Source: an uncultured Gemmiger sp. (GTDB lineage Bacteria; Bacillota; Clostridia; Oscillospirales; Ruminococcaceae). Taken from it: 64,000 nucleotides of DNA. Below the pieces are notes generated by a model. That model had not been told where the DNA came from. It did no database searches and saw only the letters and a list, made by a program, of their open reading frames with translations. The stretch's first letter is position 1. Every line of letters begins with the position of its first letter. The stretch spans positions 1-64,000 of the forward strand of contig CALXHQ010000005.1 in NCBI GenBank assembly GCA_944388145.1, given 5' to 3'. Positions 23,299 through 31,357 of the stretch are shown here, one piece after another. A program made the translations under genes and the position numbers.

Positions 23299-23889
23299 AT
23301 GACCTGGTTTGACCCGCAATATGATTACATTTCGGAATTTATCGACAACTGGAACAGCAAGCTTGGGCGGTTTAAAGGAATGTTGATCGTGGTGGCGGTT
23401 CTGCTGCTGGTGGCAGGGGTGCTTTGCGCGCTGCTGCCGGAGGAGACGTTCCTGACCATTCAGATCTTTGCCGCAGCCGCCCTCATTGTCCAGGGCATCG
23501 GGCACATCGTGTCCTATGCCTTCACGACCTACTATTTCAAGGACCCCATGCTCATCATCGCGGGCATCCTGGATATTTTGCTGGGGCTTATGGTGGCATC
23601 CATGCCGGTGGGGGTTACGGTGGCAACGCTGACCTTCCTGTTTGCCTTCCTGCTGCTGTTCCACGGGGCAGAGCACATCGCCTTTGCCTCCCGTATGAAA
23701 TACTACCGCATTATGAATACGGGCGCCATTACCTTCAGCGGCGTGGTCAGCATCATTTTGGCAGTCATCTTTATCCTGCTGCCGCTGCTGTCCATGCTGA
23801 TGCTCAACTATATCCTGGCGGCCTATCTGATCGTGGAGGGGATCGCCCTGCTGGTGGAAGCCCTTTCGCTGAAGCAGATCCACCGCTGA
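23299..23889 (+). CDS. HdeD/DUF308-family membrane protein
   Basis: A 196-residue integral membrane protein with six predicted helices in three tandem hairpins. It shows the DUF308 pattern of repeated small hydrophobic blocks, such as GMLIVVAVLLLVAGVLCALL and GILDILLGLMVASMPVG. HdeD proteins are linked to acid stress in enterobacteria; in Clostridia their role is unknown. The ATG at 23299 has GAGGAAAGG 9 bases upstream and is preferred over one at 23290. It follows the Rrf2-linked promoter and leader and lies 50 bases before the PlsY-like gene, so it may head an envelope operon. Confidence 0.88.
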   Translation: MTWFDPQYDYISEFIDNWNSKLGRFKGMLIVVAVLLLVAGVLCALLPEETFLTIQIFAAAALIVQGIGHIVSYAFTTYYFKDPMLIIAGILDILLGLMVASMPVGVTVATLTFLFAFLLLFHGAEHIAFASRMKYYRIMNTGAITFSGVVSIILAVIFILLPLLSMLMLNYILAAYLIVEGIALLVEALSLKQIHR

Positions 23890-23939
23890 AGGGAATCTGT
23901 CGTTTGCTCTGCATCAATGCATAGAAAAGAGGAAACCAT

Positions 23940-24581
23940 GTGACACAGCAACTTGCGGCTTGGACCTTTTGGACGACCGCCGGCTTTTTGAGCGGCGGCG
24001 TAATGTACTGCCAGTGGCTGCCTCTGCGGCTGACCGGGCATGACATCACCCGGGAGAGCCGGGACCACAATCCTGGCACCGCTAACGTCTTTTTGATCTG
24101 CGGCGTGCCCCTGGGGCTTATCTGCCTGGCACTGGATCTGCTCAAGGGCTTTGTGCCGGTGGCACTGGGCAGCCGGGCCGTCGATTCGCGCTCACTGCTC
24201 TTTGCCGGCCTCCTTGCGGCGCCCGTTCTGGGCCACGCGGCCGGTGTATTCAACCATGGGCGGGGCGGCAAATGCATTGCCACCGCCTTTGGCGCCCTGG
24301 CTGGCCTGCTGCCAGGCTGCGGCGTGGTGTTTTTGCTGGCGGCGCTCTACCTGCTGTTTTCCACCATCATCCGGCTGCGCCCCATGGCCCGGCGCAGCCG
24401 TGTGGTGTTCACGCTGTTCGGCGTGCTGGGCGGCGGGTGGCTGCTCTGGACCGGCCACCCCCCGCTGGCCCTGGGCTGTGTGGGGATCGCGGCGATTGCC
24501 GTCCACCGCCACTGTGTGCAGCCCACCGTGCCGGAAGCGGAGAAGCCTGCGACCGTACAGGAGGGCATCCCGCCACAGTGA
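23940..24581 (+). CDS. PlsY-like acyl-phosphate:glycerol-3-phosphate acyltransferase family protein
   Basis: A 213-residue polytopic membrane protein with the three PlsY cytoplasmic motifs in recognisable form. They are an early SGGVMYCQWL segment, DHNPGTANVF (compare GNPGATN) and LDLLKGFVPV followed by GHAAGVFNHGRGGKCIATA. PlsY transfers an acyl group from acyl-phosphate to glycerol-3-phosphate in phospholipid synthesis. The changes in the motifs suggest a paralogue, not the housekeeping copy. The GTG at 23940 is preceded by AGAGGA 7 bases upstream. It is in the same direction as a metallophosphoesterase and a CDP-alcohol phosphatidyltransferase, giving a lipid-related set. Confidence 0.82.
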   Translation: MTQQLAAWTFWTTAGFLSGGVMYCQWLPLRLTGHDITRESRDHNPGTANVFLICGVPLGLICLALDLLKGFVPVALGSRAVDSRSLLFAGLLAAPVLGHAAGVFNHGRGGKCIATAFGALAGLLPGCGVVFLLAALYLLFSTIIRLRPMARRSRVVFTLFGVLGGGWLLWTGHPPLALGCVGIAAIAVHRHCVQPTVPEAEKPATVQEGIPPQ

Positions 24582-24612
24582 CAGCCTGAACATTTGCAGA
24601 GCGTCCGGCTGA

Positions 24613-24647
24613 ACAGGTCGCTTTCCTCCGGCGGGGAAAGCGGCCTG
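24613..24647. repeat. Intergenic hairpin
   Basis: ACAGGTCGCTTTC and GAAAGCGGCCTGT pair with one mismatch around a short GC-rich loop. There is no T-run; it could be a weak terminator or processing site between the PlsY-like gene and the phosphoesterase gene. Confidence 0.4.
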
Positions 24648-24719
24648 TGGCTGCGTGCGGCGGTTTGCCGGGTATGGCCATATTTTGCCATTGATTGAGT
24701 GGGAAAGAGGGCGAACAAC

Positions 24720-25865
24720 TTGGAGACAAAGTTTGGCAAATGGATCGAAAGCCGGGGCTTCCCTGTCACCGTCAACGCCATCGTGATCCTGGCACTGGGG
24801 TATATGGCTTTGCGGGATGCCAACGCACTGGACTGGGGGCTGCACCGTTCGCTGTATGGGCCGGTTTTCCTTGCGGCCGGGGTCGTGCTGTTGCTGTTTT
24901 TTACGCTGCTGCGGAAATACCACCGCGGTTTCCCGGGTGCCTGCCGGCGGGCGGCGGCCTACCGGCTGTGCTTTCTTATTTATGACGTCCCGGCGCTGCT
25001 GATCTGCGATCTGGCGTCGGCCCTGTTGGGGCTGGGGCATCCGGCCCGCGCCGGGCTGATCCTGGCCTGTACCTGTTTGGCAGGCGGATTGCTGCTGTAC
25101 GGCAGCCTGCACGCCCGGCGCCTCAAGACAGTGGACTACACGGTGCCGCTGAAAACAAAAAACGGTCCGTCCAAAATCGTACTGCTGAGCGACCTGCATG
25201 TGGGGCTGTTCATCGGCAGCCGCTACCTGGACCGCGTGGTCCGGCGCGTCAACGGGCTGGACCCGGACCTTGTGCTGATCGCCGGGGACCTGCTGGACGG
25301 CTACCTGCCGGAGGAGGCCCAACTGCAGGCCGCCGGCCGTGCCCTGCGGCGGCTGCGTGCCCCGCTGGGCGTCTATGCGGTGACCGGCAACCATGACCCG
25401 GACATCTCGGACAAGCGTTTCCAGGACTTTTTGCGAGCGGCCGGGATCCACATGCTCTACAACGAAACCTGCCGGCTGGACGGCCTGACACTGGTGGGCC
25501 GCACCGGCATTGTGGACACGCCGCAGCTGCGCACCCCGCTGGCCCCGATGCTGCGCGGCCTGCCGGCACAGCCGGTTCTCGTGATCGACCATGATCCCCA
25601 GGGCATTCGGGAGGCCGCCGCCTGCGGCGCGGACCTGGTGGTCTGCGGGCATACCCATCGGGGGCAGTTTTTCCCGATGACGGTCTTTACACGGTGGCCC
25701 AACGGGCGTGACTACTTCTACGGTGCGGGCCTGCACGGGCACACCCGCTCCATTATCTCGGCCGGAACCGGATTCTTCGGCCTGCCGGTCCGCATCGGAA
25801 CCGACAGCGAGGTGGTGGTACTTCACCTGGAAGAGCCGCAAAAAGCAACAGGATGTCATTCTTGA
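24720..25865 (+). CDS. Membrane-anchored metallophosphoesterase (YaeI/YkuE type)
   Basis: A protein of about 381 residues. The first 140 residues hold four hydrophobic helices. The catalytic domain then has all calcineurin-like motifs: LLSDLHVG, IAGDLLDG, VTGNHD and VVCGHTHRGQF. Relatives such as YkuE and LpxH-like enzymes act on lipid-linked phosphates at the membrane. The start is uncertain. A TTG at 24720 has GAGGG about 9 bases upstream and is preferred, while a GTG at 24699 lacks a ribosome site. It sits between the PlsY-like gene and a CDP-alcohol phosphatidyltransferase, consistent with phospholipid or undecaprenyl-phosphate metabolism, but the substrate is inferred only. Confidence 0.88.
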   Translation: METKFGKWIESRGFPVTVNAIVILALGYMALRDANALDWGLHRSLYGPVFLAAGVVLLLFFTLLRKYHRGFPGACRRAAAYRLCFLIYDVPALLICDLASALLGLGHPARAGLILACTCLAGGLLLYGSLHARRLKTVDYTVPLKTKNGPSKIVLLSDLHVGLFIGSRYLDRVVRRVNGLDPDLVLIAGDLLDGYLPEEAQLQAAGRALRRLRAPLGVYAVTGNHDPDISDKRFQDFLRAAGIHMLYNETCRLDGLTLVGRTGIVDTPQLRTPLAPMLRGLPAQPVLVIDHDPQGIREAAACGADLVVCGHTHRGQFFPMTVFTRWPNGRDYFYGAGLHGHTRSIISAGTGFFGLPVRIGTDSEVVVLHLEEPQKATGCHS

Positions 25866-25912
25866 GACGGCAACCGTGTGGTATACTTGGAATGAAGGAA
25901 GGGAATGGTCTT

Positions 25913-26515
25913 ATGCAGCATACGAAAAAAGACCCGCGGAAGCGGATTCTGACGATCCCCAATCTCTTATCCCTGTTCCGCATGATCCTGCTCCCCTTTT
26001 TTGTCTGGCTGTATGTGTTCCGGCAGCGCTATCTGGCAGCGGGGTGCGTGCTGATCCTTTCCGGCGTGACCGACATCGCGGACGGGGTGATTGCCCGCAA
26101 GTTCCACATGGTCAGCGACCTGGGCAAGGTGCTTGACCCGGTGGCGGACAAAGTGACGCAAGGGGTGGTTCTGCTCTGCCTGATGGTATGCCATCCCTGG
26201 ATGGCGGTGCCGCTGGCCCTCATGCTTTGCAAAGAACTTTGTATGGCCGTGACGGGCGGCCTGGTGATTTACCGCTCCGGGCAGGTGTACAGCGCGGCCT
26301 GGCATGGCAAGCTGGCCACGGTCTTTCTGGATGCCATGCTCGTGGCACACTTGGTTTGGCTTCAAATACCCGATTTTGTATCCATCCTTATGGCAGCGGC
26401 CGCCTCCGTTTTGATCCTGCTGTCGTTTGTGCTGTATCTGCGCCAGAATATTCGGCTTTTGCGCGGGACAGCAAAAGAAAATCGACGCTCGGAACAGATC
26501 GAGGAAAAAGTTTGA
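25913..26515 (+). CDS. CDP-alcohol phosphatidyltransferase (PgsA-like)
   Basis: A 200-residue membrane enzyme. It opens with the PgsA-type segment LTIPNLLSLFRMILLPFFVW. It carries the complete CDP-alcohol transferase signature in DIADGVIARKFHMVSDLGKV followed by LDPVADK, with all the conserved Asp residues. It would join CDP-diacylglycerol to glycerol-3-phosphate or a similar alcohol. An AAGGAAGGG site lies about 9 bases before the ATG at 25913. The gene begins 47 bases after the phosphoesterase. As the organism needs a housekeeping pgsA, this may be that gene or a paralogue; the sequence alone does not decide. Confidence 0.9.
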   Translation: MQHTKKDPRKRILTIPNLLSLFRMILLPFFVWLYVFRQRYLAAGCVLILSGVTDIADGVIARKFHMVSDLGKVLDPVADKVTQGVVLLCLMVCHPWMAVPLALMLCKELCMAVTGGLVIYRSGQVYSAAWHGKLATVFLDAMLVAHLVWLQIPDFVSILMAAAASVLILLSFVLYLRQNIRLLRGTAKENRRSEQIEEKV

Positions 26516-26555
26516 CCGCCATTTTGTCCTGATTTGGGAAAAGAGGAATACAGCT

Positions 26556-27419
26556 ATGGTTTGGATCGCTTTTGCCTGTGGGTCCGCCTTTTTCGCGGGC
26601 ATCACGGCGGTTTTGGCTAAAATCGGCATCGAGCATGTGAACTCCACCCTGGCCACCGCCCTGCGCACGGTGGTGGTGCTGGCATTCTCCTGGCTGATGG
26701 TGTTCGTGGTGGGTTCCCAGAACACCATCGGGCAGATCACCGGGGGCACGCTGTTGTTCCTGGTGCTGTCGGGGCTGTCCACCGGGGCGTCCTGGCTGTG
26801 TTACTTCAAGGCGCTGCAGCTGGGCGACGTGAACAAGGTAGCGCCCATCGACAAGTCCAGCACGGTGCTCTCCATCCTGCTGGCCTTTGTATTTCTGGGG
26901 GAGCCGGTCTCCCTGCCCCAGGTGCTGGGGGTGCTGGGCATCGGCACAGGCACCCTGCTGATGATTGCCAAAAAGCAGGGAACCCAGCCGGCGGCCCAAG
27001 GCAGGGGGTGGCTGGTCTACGCTTTCCTCTCGGCGCTGTTTGCCAGCCTGACCTCCATCTTTGGCAAGATCGGGGTGGAGAACGTGGAATCCAACCTGGG
27101 CACGGCGCTGCGCACGGTGGTGGTGCTGGTGATGGCCTGGGGCATGGTGTTCCTGACAGGGGCGCAGAAGGGCATCGGGCAGATCAGCCGCAAGAGCTGG
27201 CTGTTCCTGCTTTTGTCCGGCATTACCACAGGGTTGTCCTGGCTGTGCTATTACCGGGCGCTGCAGGACGGCCTGGCCAGCGTGGTGGTGCCCATCGACA
27301 AGCTGAGTATCCTGGTGACCATCCTGTTCTCCGGCCTGGTCCTTCACGAAAAGCTCACCACCAGGGCGGCGGTGGGCCTGGTGCTGATCCTGGCCGGTAC
27401 CGGGGCCATGCTGCTGTGA
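26556..27419 (+). CDS. EamA/DMT-family transporter
   Basis: A 287-residue membrane protein made of two clearly repeated EamA halves of about 140 residues. Each opens with a similar stretch (GSAFFAGITAVLAKIGIEHV and SALFASLTSIFGKIGVENV). Each contains ATALRTVVVL or GTALRTVVVL and later PIDKSSTVLSILLAF or PIDKLSILVTILFSG. Ten helices are expected. Members export small metabolites such as amino acids or act as permeases. GAGGA precedes the ATG at 26556. It is 40 bases after the PgsA-like gene and about 100 bases before the trp promoter, so it probably ends the envelope operon. Confidence 0.92.
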   Translation: MVWIAFACGSAFFAGITAVLAKIGIEHVNSTLATALRTVVVLAFSWLMVFVVGSQNTIGQITGGTLLFLVLSGLSTGASWLCYFKALQLGDVNKVAPIDKSSTVLSILLAFVFLGEPVSLPQVLGVLGIGTGTLLMIAKKQGTQPAAQGRGWLVYAFLSALFASLTSIFGKIGVENVESNLGTALRTVVVLVMAWGMVFLTGAQKGIGQISRKSWLFLLLSGITTGLSWLCYYRALQDGLASVVVPIDKLSILVTILFSGLVLHEKLTTRAAVGLVLILAGTGAMLL

Positions 27420-27519
27420 GCGGCGGGCAGAGGTGCGCCATAGATCAGAAAAATCAACGAGGCCTGCTTATGCCTTGTAACGAACAATTTTGTTGCCAAT
27501 ATTTCTCTGAAATTTTCTC

Positions 27520-27548
27520 TTGACAGGGAACGCAAGCTGTGCTACAAT
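27520..27548 (+). promoter_or_regulatory. Promoter of the trp operon
   Basis: TTGACA (27520-27525) and TACAAT (27543-27548) are 17 bases apart, just upstream of the T-box leader. Confidence 0.85.
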
Positions 27549-27554
27549 CCAGAC

Positions 27555-27854
27555 AATTCAATACGCTAAACCGTTGAAGCGGAGATAACGGCAGCCATGC
27601 CTTCACAGAGAGCCTGCGATGGTGGAAATCAGGCAAGAGACAAGCTGTCAAATGGACCGCTGAGGGTGCAGGGAACAGAGCGGGGTGACCCGTTCCCAGT
27701 ATTCTGCAACGTGCAGGCATACGTCAGTTGCCGGGGATATGTTGGTATCCTGTCAAGTGCATGGGGTCAAACCCGTGAAGTCAAGGTGGCACCGCGGATA
27801 AAGTGTTTTATTCGTCCTTAGCAGACCGTATAGGGTCTGCCGGGGGCGTTTTTT
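27555..27854 (+). promoter_or_regulatory. T-box leader, tryptophan-specific
   Basis: The leader has the T-box antiterminator sequence AAGGTGGCACCGCGG (27783-27797) and the stem I AGAGAGCCTG...GGTGGAAAT...CAGG element. The probable specifier loop is AAATGGACCGC, in which TGG (27653-27655) is the tryptophan codon followed by A. A terminator follows. Uncharged tRNA-Trp would pair with the TGG and the T-box bulge and allow transcription of the downstream trp genes. The specifier assignment is by position and agrees with the operon content. Confidence 0.92.
27813..27854 (+). terminator. T-box regulated terminator
   Basis: GCAGACC and GGTCTGC form the upper stem, and CGTCC with GGGCG (one G-U pair) form the lower stem, followed by TTTTTT. 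It is the alternative to the antiterminator that includes the T-box sequence. Confidence 0.85.
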
Positions 27855-27857
27855 ATT

Positions 27858-27902
27858 GCCGCCTTTCCCGGCAGGCTGTGCAACCCGCCGGTGAAAGGCG
27901 GC
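27858..27902. repeat. Inverted repeat between the T-box terminator and the first trp gene
   Basis: GCCGCCTTTC and GAAAGGCGGC are perfect complements, with an inner CGGC/GCCG pair. The hairpin occupies the place where the trpE ribosome site and start codon should be and contains only a poorly placed GTG at 27878. Confidence 0.7.
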
Positions 27903-28906
27903 TCGCCGATTTTACCACCCCCATCGAGGTGCTCAAGCAGCTCAAACGGGTTTCCCGCCACTGCTACCTGCTGGAATCCGCTGTGGCCGATGCCCGGTGG
28001 GGCCGCTACACCTTCCTGGGGTTTGACCCCCGGATGGAGATCACCTGCCGGGACGGCCGCATGCAGGTGGGGGACATCGCGCTGGAGACCGATGACCCGG
28101 CCGGCGTGCTGCGCGGGCTGCTCGCCCGCTACCGCAGCCCGCGGCTGCCCGGGCTGCCCACCTTCACCGGCGGGCTGGTGGGCTACTTTGCCTACGAGTA
28201 TTTCGGCTATGCCGAGCCCTCCGTGCGCGGCCGCACCGAGAACACCGAGCAGTTCCGGGACCTGGACCTGATGCTGTTTGACAAGGTTATCGCCTTCGAC
28301 CATGTGGCGCAGGTCATCCACCTCATCGTCAACATGCGGCTGTGCGAGGGCGAAGCCGGCTACAACAAAGCCGCGCTGGAGCTGGACTACCTGCGCCGGC
28401 TGCTGCTGGGCCCGCGGGCGGCGGAGCCGCCGGGGCGATTGACCGGCGATTTTACCCCGCTGCGCCCGCGCCGCCTGATCCTGTCCCCCGGCCCGGGCCG
28501 CCCGGAGGACGCCGGCGTCACGATGGAGGCCGCCAGAACGCTTGGCCCGCAGATCCCCACGCTGGGCGTCTGCCTGGGGCACCAGGCCATCTGCGCGGCG
28601 TTCGGCGCGGCGGTCATCCACGCCAAGCGGCTGATGCACGGCAAACAGTCGCAGGTCACGCTGGCCCCCGGCTGCCCGCTGTTCCGCGGCCCGCCGCCCG
28701 TCATCCCGGTGGCGCGGTACCATTCGCTGGCGGCGGACCCCGGTTCCCTGCCCGATTGCCTGGCCGTGACAGCCCGCGCCGAGGACGGCGAGGTCATGGC
28801 CGTGCAGCACAGAGCATACCCGATTTGTGGAGTGCAGTTTCACCCCGAATCCATCCTGACGCCGGACGGCGCCGCCATTCTGCAAAACTTCCTGCGCGAA
28901 GTGTGA
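27878..28906 (+). CDS. Hybrid of truncated TrpE and truncated TrpG (anthranilate synthase remnant)
   Basis: This frame joins two partial proteins. Up to about base 28460 it encodes the TrpE N-terminal domain: [60 protein letters not shown]. It then passes straight into TrpG at [14 protein letters not shown], with the nucleophile Cys in [14 protein letters not shown] and the HPES His-Glu pair. The whole chorismate-binding domain of TrpE (about 270-300 residues) and about 45 N-terminal residues of TrpG are missing, so anthranilate synthase activity is not expected. No good start exists: the GTG at 27878 is in frame but has no proper ribosome site, and the open frame reaches back into the T-box. 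Deletion is the simplest explanation. Confidence 0.85.
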   Translation: MQPAGERRLADFTTPIEVLKQLKRVSRHCYLLESAVADARWGRYTFLGFDPRMEITCRDGRMQVGDIALETDDPAGVLRGLLARYRSPRLPGLPTFTGGLVGYFAYEYFGYAEPSVRGRTENTEQFRDLDLMLFDKVIAFDHVAQVIHLIVNMRLCEGEAGYNKAALELDYLRRLLLGPRAAEPPGRLTGDFTPLRPRRLILSPGPGRPEDAGVTMEAARTLGPQIPTLGVCLGHQAICAAFGAAVIHAKRLMHGKQSQVTLAPGCPLFRGPPPVIPVARYHSLAADPGSLPDCLAVTARAEDGEVMAVQHRAYPICGVQFHPESILTPDGAAILQNFLREV

Positions 28907-28920
28907 AAGGAGCACCCGCT

Positions 28921-29961
28921 ATGATCAAAGAAGCCATCGTCAAAATTGTGGACAAACAGGACCTGACCTACGACGAAGCCTACGCCGTCATGAACGAGAT
29001 CATGAGCGGCGAGACCACCCCCACCCAGAACGCGGCCTTCCTGGCGGCGCTGTCCACCAAGAGCGCCCGGGCCGAGACCACCGATGAGATCGCGGGCTGC
29101 GCGGCCGCCATACGGGCCCACGCCACCCAGGTGGACACCGGCATGGAGGTGTTCGAGATCGTGGGCACCGGCGGCGACAACGCCAACAGCTTCAACATTT
29201 CCACCACCGCGGCGCTGGTGGCGGCGGCCGGCGGCGTCAAGGTGGCCAAGCACGGCAACCGGGCGGCCTCCTCCCAGTGCGGCACGGCCGACTGCCTCGA
29301 GGCGCTGGGCGTCAACATCAATCAAAGCCCGGCCCGCTGCGTTGAACTGCTGAACGAGGTCGGCATCTGCTTCTTCTTCGCCCAGAAATACCACGCCTCG
29401 ATGAAGTACGTCGGGGCGATCCGCAAGGAGCTGGGCTTCCGCACCGTGTTCAACATTCTGGGCCCGCTGACCAACCCTGGCAAACCGTCGGTCCAGCTTT
29501 TGGGCGTCTACGACGAGTATCTGGTCGAGCCGCTGGCCCAGGTGCTCATCAGCCTCGGGGTGCGCCGGGGCATGGTGGTCTACGGGCAGGACAAGCTGGA
29601 CGAGATCTCGCTCTGCGCGCCCACCAAGATCTGCGAAATCAAGGACGGCTGGTTCAAATCCCACACCATCCGGCCGGAGGACTTCGGCCTGGCCCGCTGC
29701 GCCCGGGAAGACCTTCGCGGCGGCACCCCGGCCGAGAACGCGGCCATCACCCGGGCGGTGCTGGGCGGGGAGGCCGGCCCCCGGCGGGACGCCGTGCTGC
29801 TCAACGCGGGCGCCTCGCTCTACCTCTGCGGCAAGGCGGAATCCCTCGGCGCGGGGGTGGCGCGGGCCGCCGCCCTCATCGACGCGGGCAAGGCGCTGGC
29901 GACCCTCGAAGCCTTCATCAAGGTCAGCAACCGCCCGGACCTCACGGAGGTGCAGCCATGA
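28921..29961 (+). CDS. trpD: Anthranilate phosphoribosyltransferase
   Basis: A 346-residue TrpD. It converts anthranilate and PRPP to phosphoribosyl-anthranilate, the second step of tryptophan synthesis. Family motifs are all visible: the N-terminal helical part ([20 protein letters not shown]), the PRPP loop [54 protein letters not shown] and [20 protein letters not shown] lies 8 bases before the ATG, which is 14 bases after the hybrid TrpE/TrpG gene. The ATGA overlap with trpC shows coupling. The gene looks fully intact even though the enzyme that should supply its substrate is broken. Confidence 0.97.
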   Translation: MIKEAIVKIVDKQDLTYDEAYAVMNEIMSGETTPTQNAAFLAALSTKSARAETTDEIAGCAAAIRAHATQVDTGMEVFEIVGTGGDNANSFNISTTAALVAAAGGVKVAKHGNRAASSQCGTADCLEALGVNINQSPARCVELLNEVGICFFFAQKYHASMKYVGAIRKELGFRTVFNILGPLTNPGKPSVQLLGVYDEYLVEPLAQVLISLGVRRGMVVYGQDKLDEISLCAPTKICEIKDGWFKSHTIRPEDFGLARCAREDLRGGTPAENAAITRAVLGGEAGPRRDAVLLNAGASLYLCGKAESLGAGVARAAALIDAGKALATLEAFIKVSNRPDLTEVQP

Positions 29962-30743
29962 CCATCCTCGAGCAGTTGGCCGGTCACGCCTGGGCCCGGG
30001 TGGCGCTGGCCAAGGCGGAAAAACCGCTGGCGGAACTCCGGCGCGAGGCCCTCGCAATGCCCCGCGGGGAGTTCGCCTTTGAAAAGGCGCTGGCAAAACC
30101 CGGGCTCTCCTTTATCTGCGAGTGCAAGCGGGCCTCGCCCTCGAGGGGGCTGATCGCGCCCGACTTCCCGTATCTGGACATCGCAAAGGAATACGAGGCC
30201 GCCGGGGCCGACGCGATCTCGGTGCTGACCGAGCCGAAATGGTTCCTCGGCAGCGACCGGTATCTCGCCGAGATCGCCGCGGCGGTGCAAATCCCCTGCC
30301 TGCGCAAGGACTTTACGGTGGACGCGTATATGATCTACGAGGCCAAACGGCTGGGCGCGTCGGCAGTGCTGCTGATCGTCTCGCTGCTAGAGGCGCCGCA
30401 GTTGGCCGACTACCTGGCCCTCTGCGATGAGTTGGGGCTGTCGGCACTGGTGGAAGCCCACGACGCCGCGGAGATCAAAACCGCCCTGCGGGCCGGGGCG
30501 CGGGTGATCGGGGTTAACAACCGCAATTTGCAGGACTTTACGGTGGACACGTCCAACGCCGCTCGGCTGCGGCGGCTGGTACCGCGGGACGTGCTGTTTG
30601 TGGCCGAAAGCGGGGTGGCAACTGCCGCCGATGCGGCCGCCGCGCGGGCCATTGGGGCGGACGCCGTGCTGGTGGGCGAAGCGCTGATGCGCGCGCCGGA
30701 CAAGCGCGCCAAACTGGCCGAGCTGCGGGGGTGTGCGGAATGA
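29958..30743 (+). CDS. trpC: Indole-3-glycerol phosphate synthase
   Basis: A 261-residue TIM barrel converting carboxyphenylamino-deoxyribulose phosphate to indole-3-glycerol phosphate. Family marks are [20 protein letters not shown] with the catalytic Lys, [57 protein letters not shown] and [12 protein letters not shown]. All expected catalytic Glu, Lys and Asn residues are present. The ATG overlaps the trpD stop as ATGA and is preceded by GGAGG. It runs into trpF by another ATGA overlap. Confidence 0.97.
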   Translation: MTILEQLAGHAWARVALAKAEKPLAELRREALAMPRGEFAFEKALAKPGLSFICECKRASPSRGLIAPDFPYLDIAKEYEAAGADAISVLTEPKWFLGSDRYLAEIAAAVQIPCLRKDFTVDAYMIYEAKRLGASAVLLIVSLLEAPQLADYLALCDELGLSALVEAHDAAEIKTALRAGARVIGVNNRNLQDFTVDTSNAARLRRLVPRDVLFVAESGVATAADAAAARAIGADAVLVGEALMRAPDKRAKLAELRGCAE

Positions 30744-31357
30744 CCAAAATCAAGCTGTGCGGCCTGCGCACCCCGGCGGACATCCGTGCCGCCAACGCGC
30801 TGCGGCCGGAATATATCGGCTTTGTGCTGGCCCCCGGCAGCCGCCGGGCCGTCACCCCCGTGCAGGCCGCGGCGCTGAAAGCCCGACTTGCACCCGGCAT
30901 CCGGACGGTGGGGGTCTTTGTGGACGCGCCGCCCGCCGAAGTCGCCGCGCTGCTGAGCAACGGCACCCTGGACATCGCCCAGCTGCATGGGCGGGAGGAC
31001 GAAGCCTACCTGACCCGGCTGCGCGCGCTGACCGATAAACCTCTCTGGCAGGCGGTACGGCTCACCGGGCCCGGCGCGATGCAGGCACTGGAAACTGCCC
31101 GGCGCAGCACGGCGGATCTCGTCCTGCTGGACGCCGGCGCGGGCGACGGCGCCGCGTTTGATTGGGGGCTGGCCGGGCGGCTGGGGCGGCCCTACTTGCT
31201 GGCCGGCGGGCTGACGCCCGGCAATGTGGCCGGGGCCATCCGCCGCCTGCACCCCTTTGGGGTGGATGTGAGTTCCGGCATTGAGACAAACGGCGTCAAG
31301 GACGCCGAAAAAATGGCGGCCTTTGTGGCCGCCGTGCGAAAGGAGGAGGCAGTATGA
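30740..31357 (+). CDS. trpF: Phosphoribosylanthranilate isomerase
   Basis: A 205-residue TIM barrel with the TrpF pattern. The catalytic Cys is in [12 protein letters not shown], followed by [67 protein letters not shown] and [17 protein letters not shown]. The general acid Asp (VLLDAG) is conserved. The ATG at 30740 is within an ATGA overlap with trpC; a GTG three codons upstream is less likely. It carries out the Amadori rearrangement between TrpD and TrpC and overlaps trpB by ATGA. Confidence 0.97.
   Translation: MTKIKLCGLRTPADIRAANALRPEYIGFVLAPGSRRAVTPVQAAALKARLAPGIRTVGVFVDAPPAEVAALLSNGTLDIAQLHGREDEAYLTRLRALTDKPLWQAVRLTGPGAMQALETARRSTADLVLLDAGAGDGAAFDWGLAGRLGRPYLLAGGLTPGNVAGAIRRLHPFGVDVSSGIETNGVKDAEKMAAFVAAVRKEEAV

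Noticed and set aside
24192-25859. A 555-codon minus-strand open frame across the PlsY-like and phosphoesterase genes
   Set aside because: It covers two real genes in antisense and has Gln/Arg/Pro-rich sequence with no domain.
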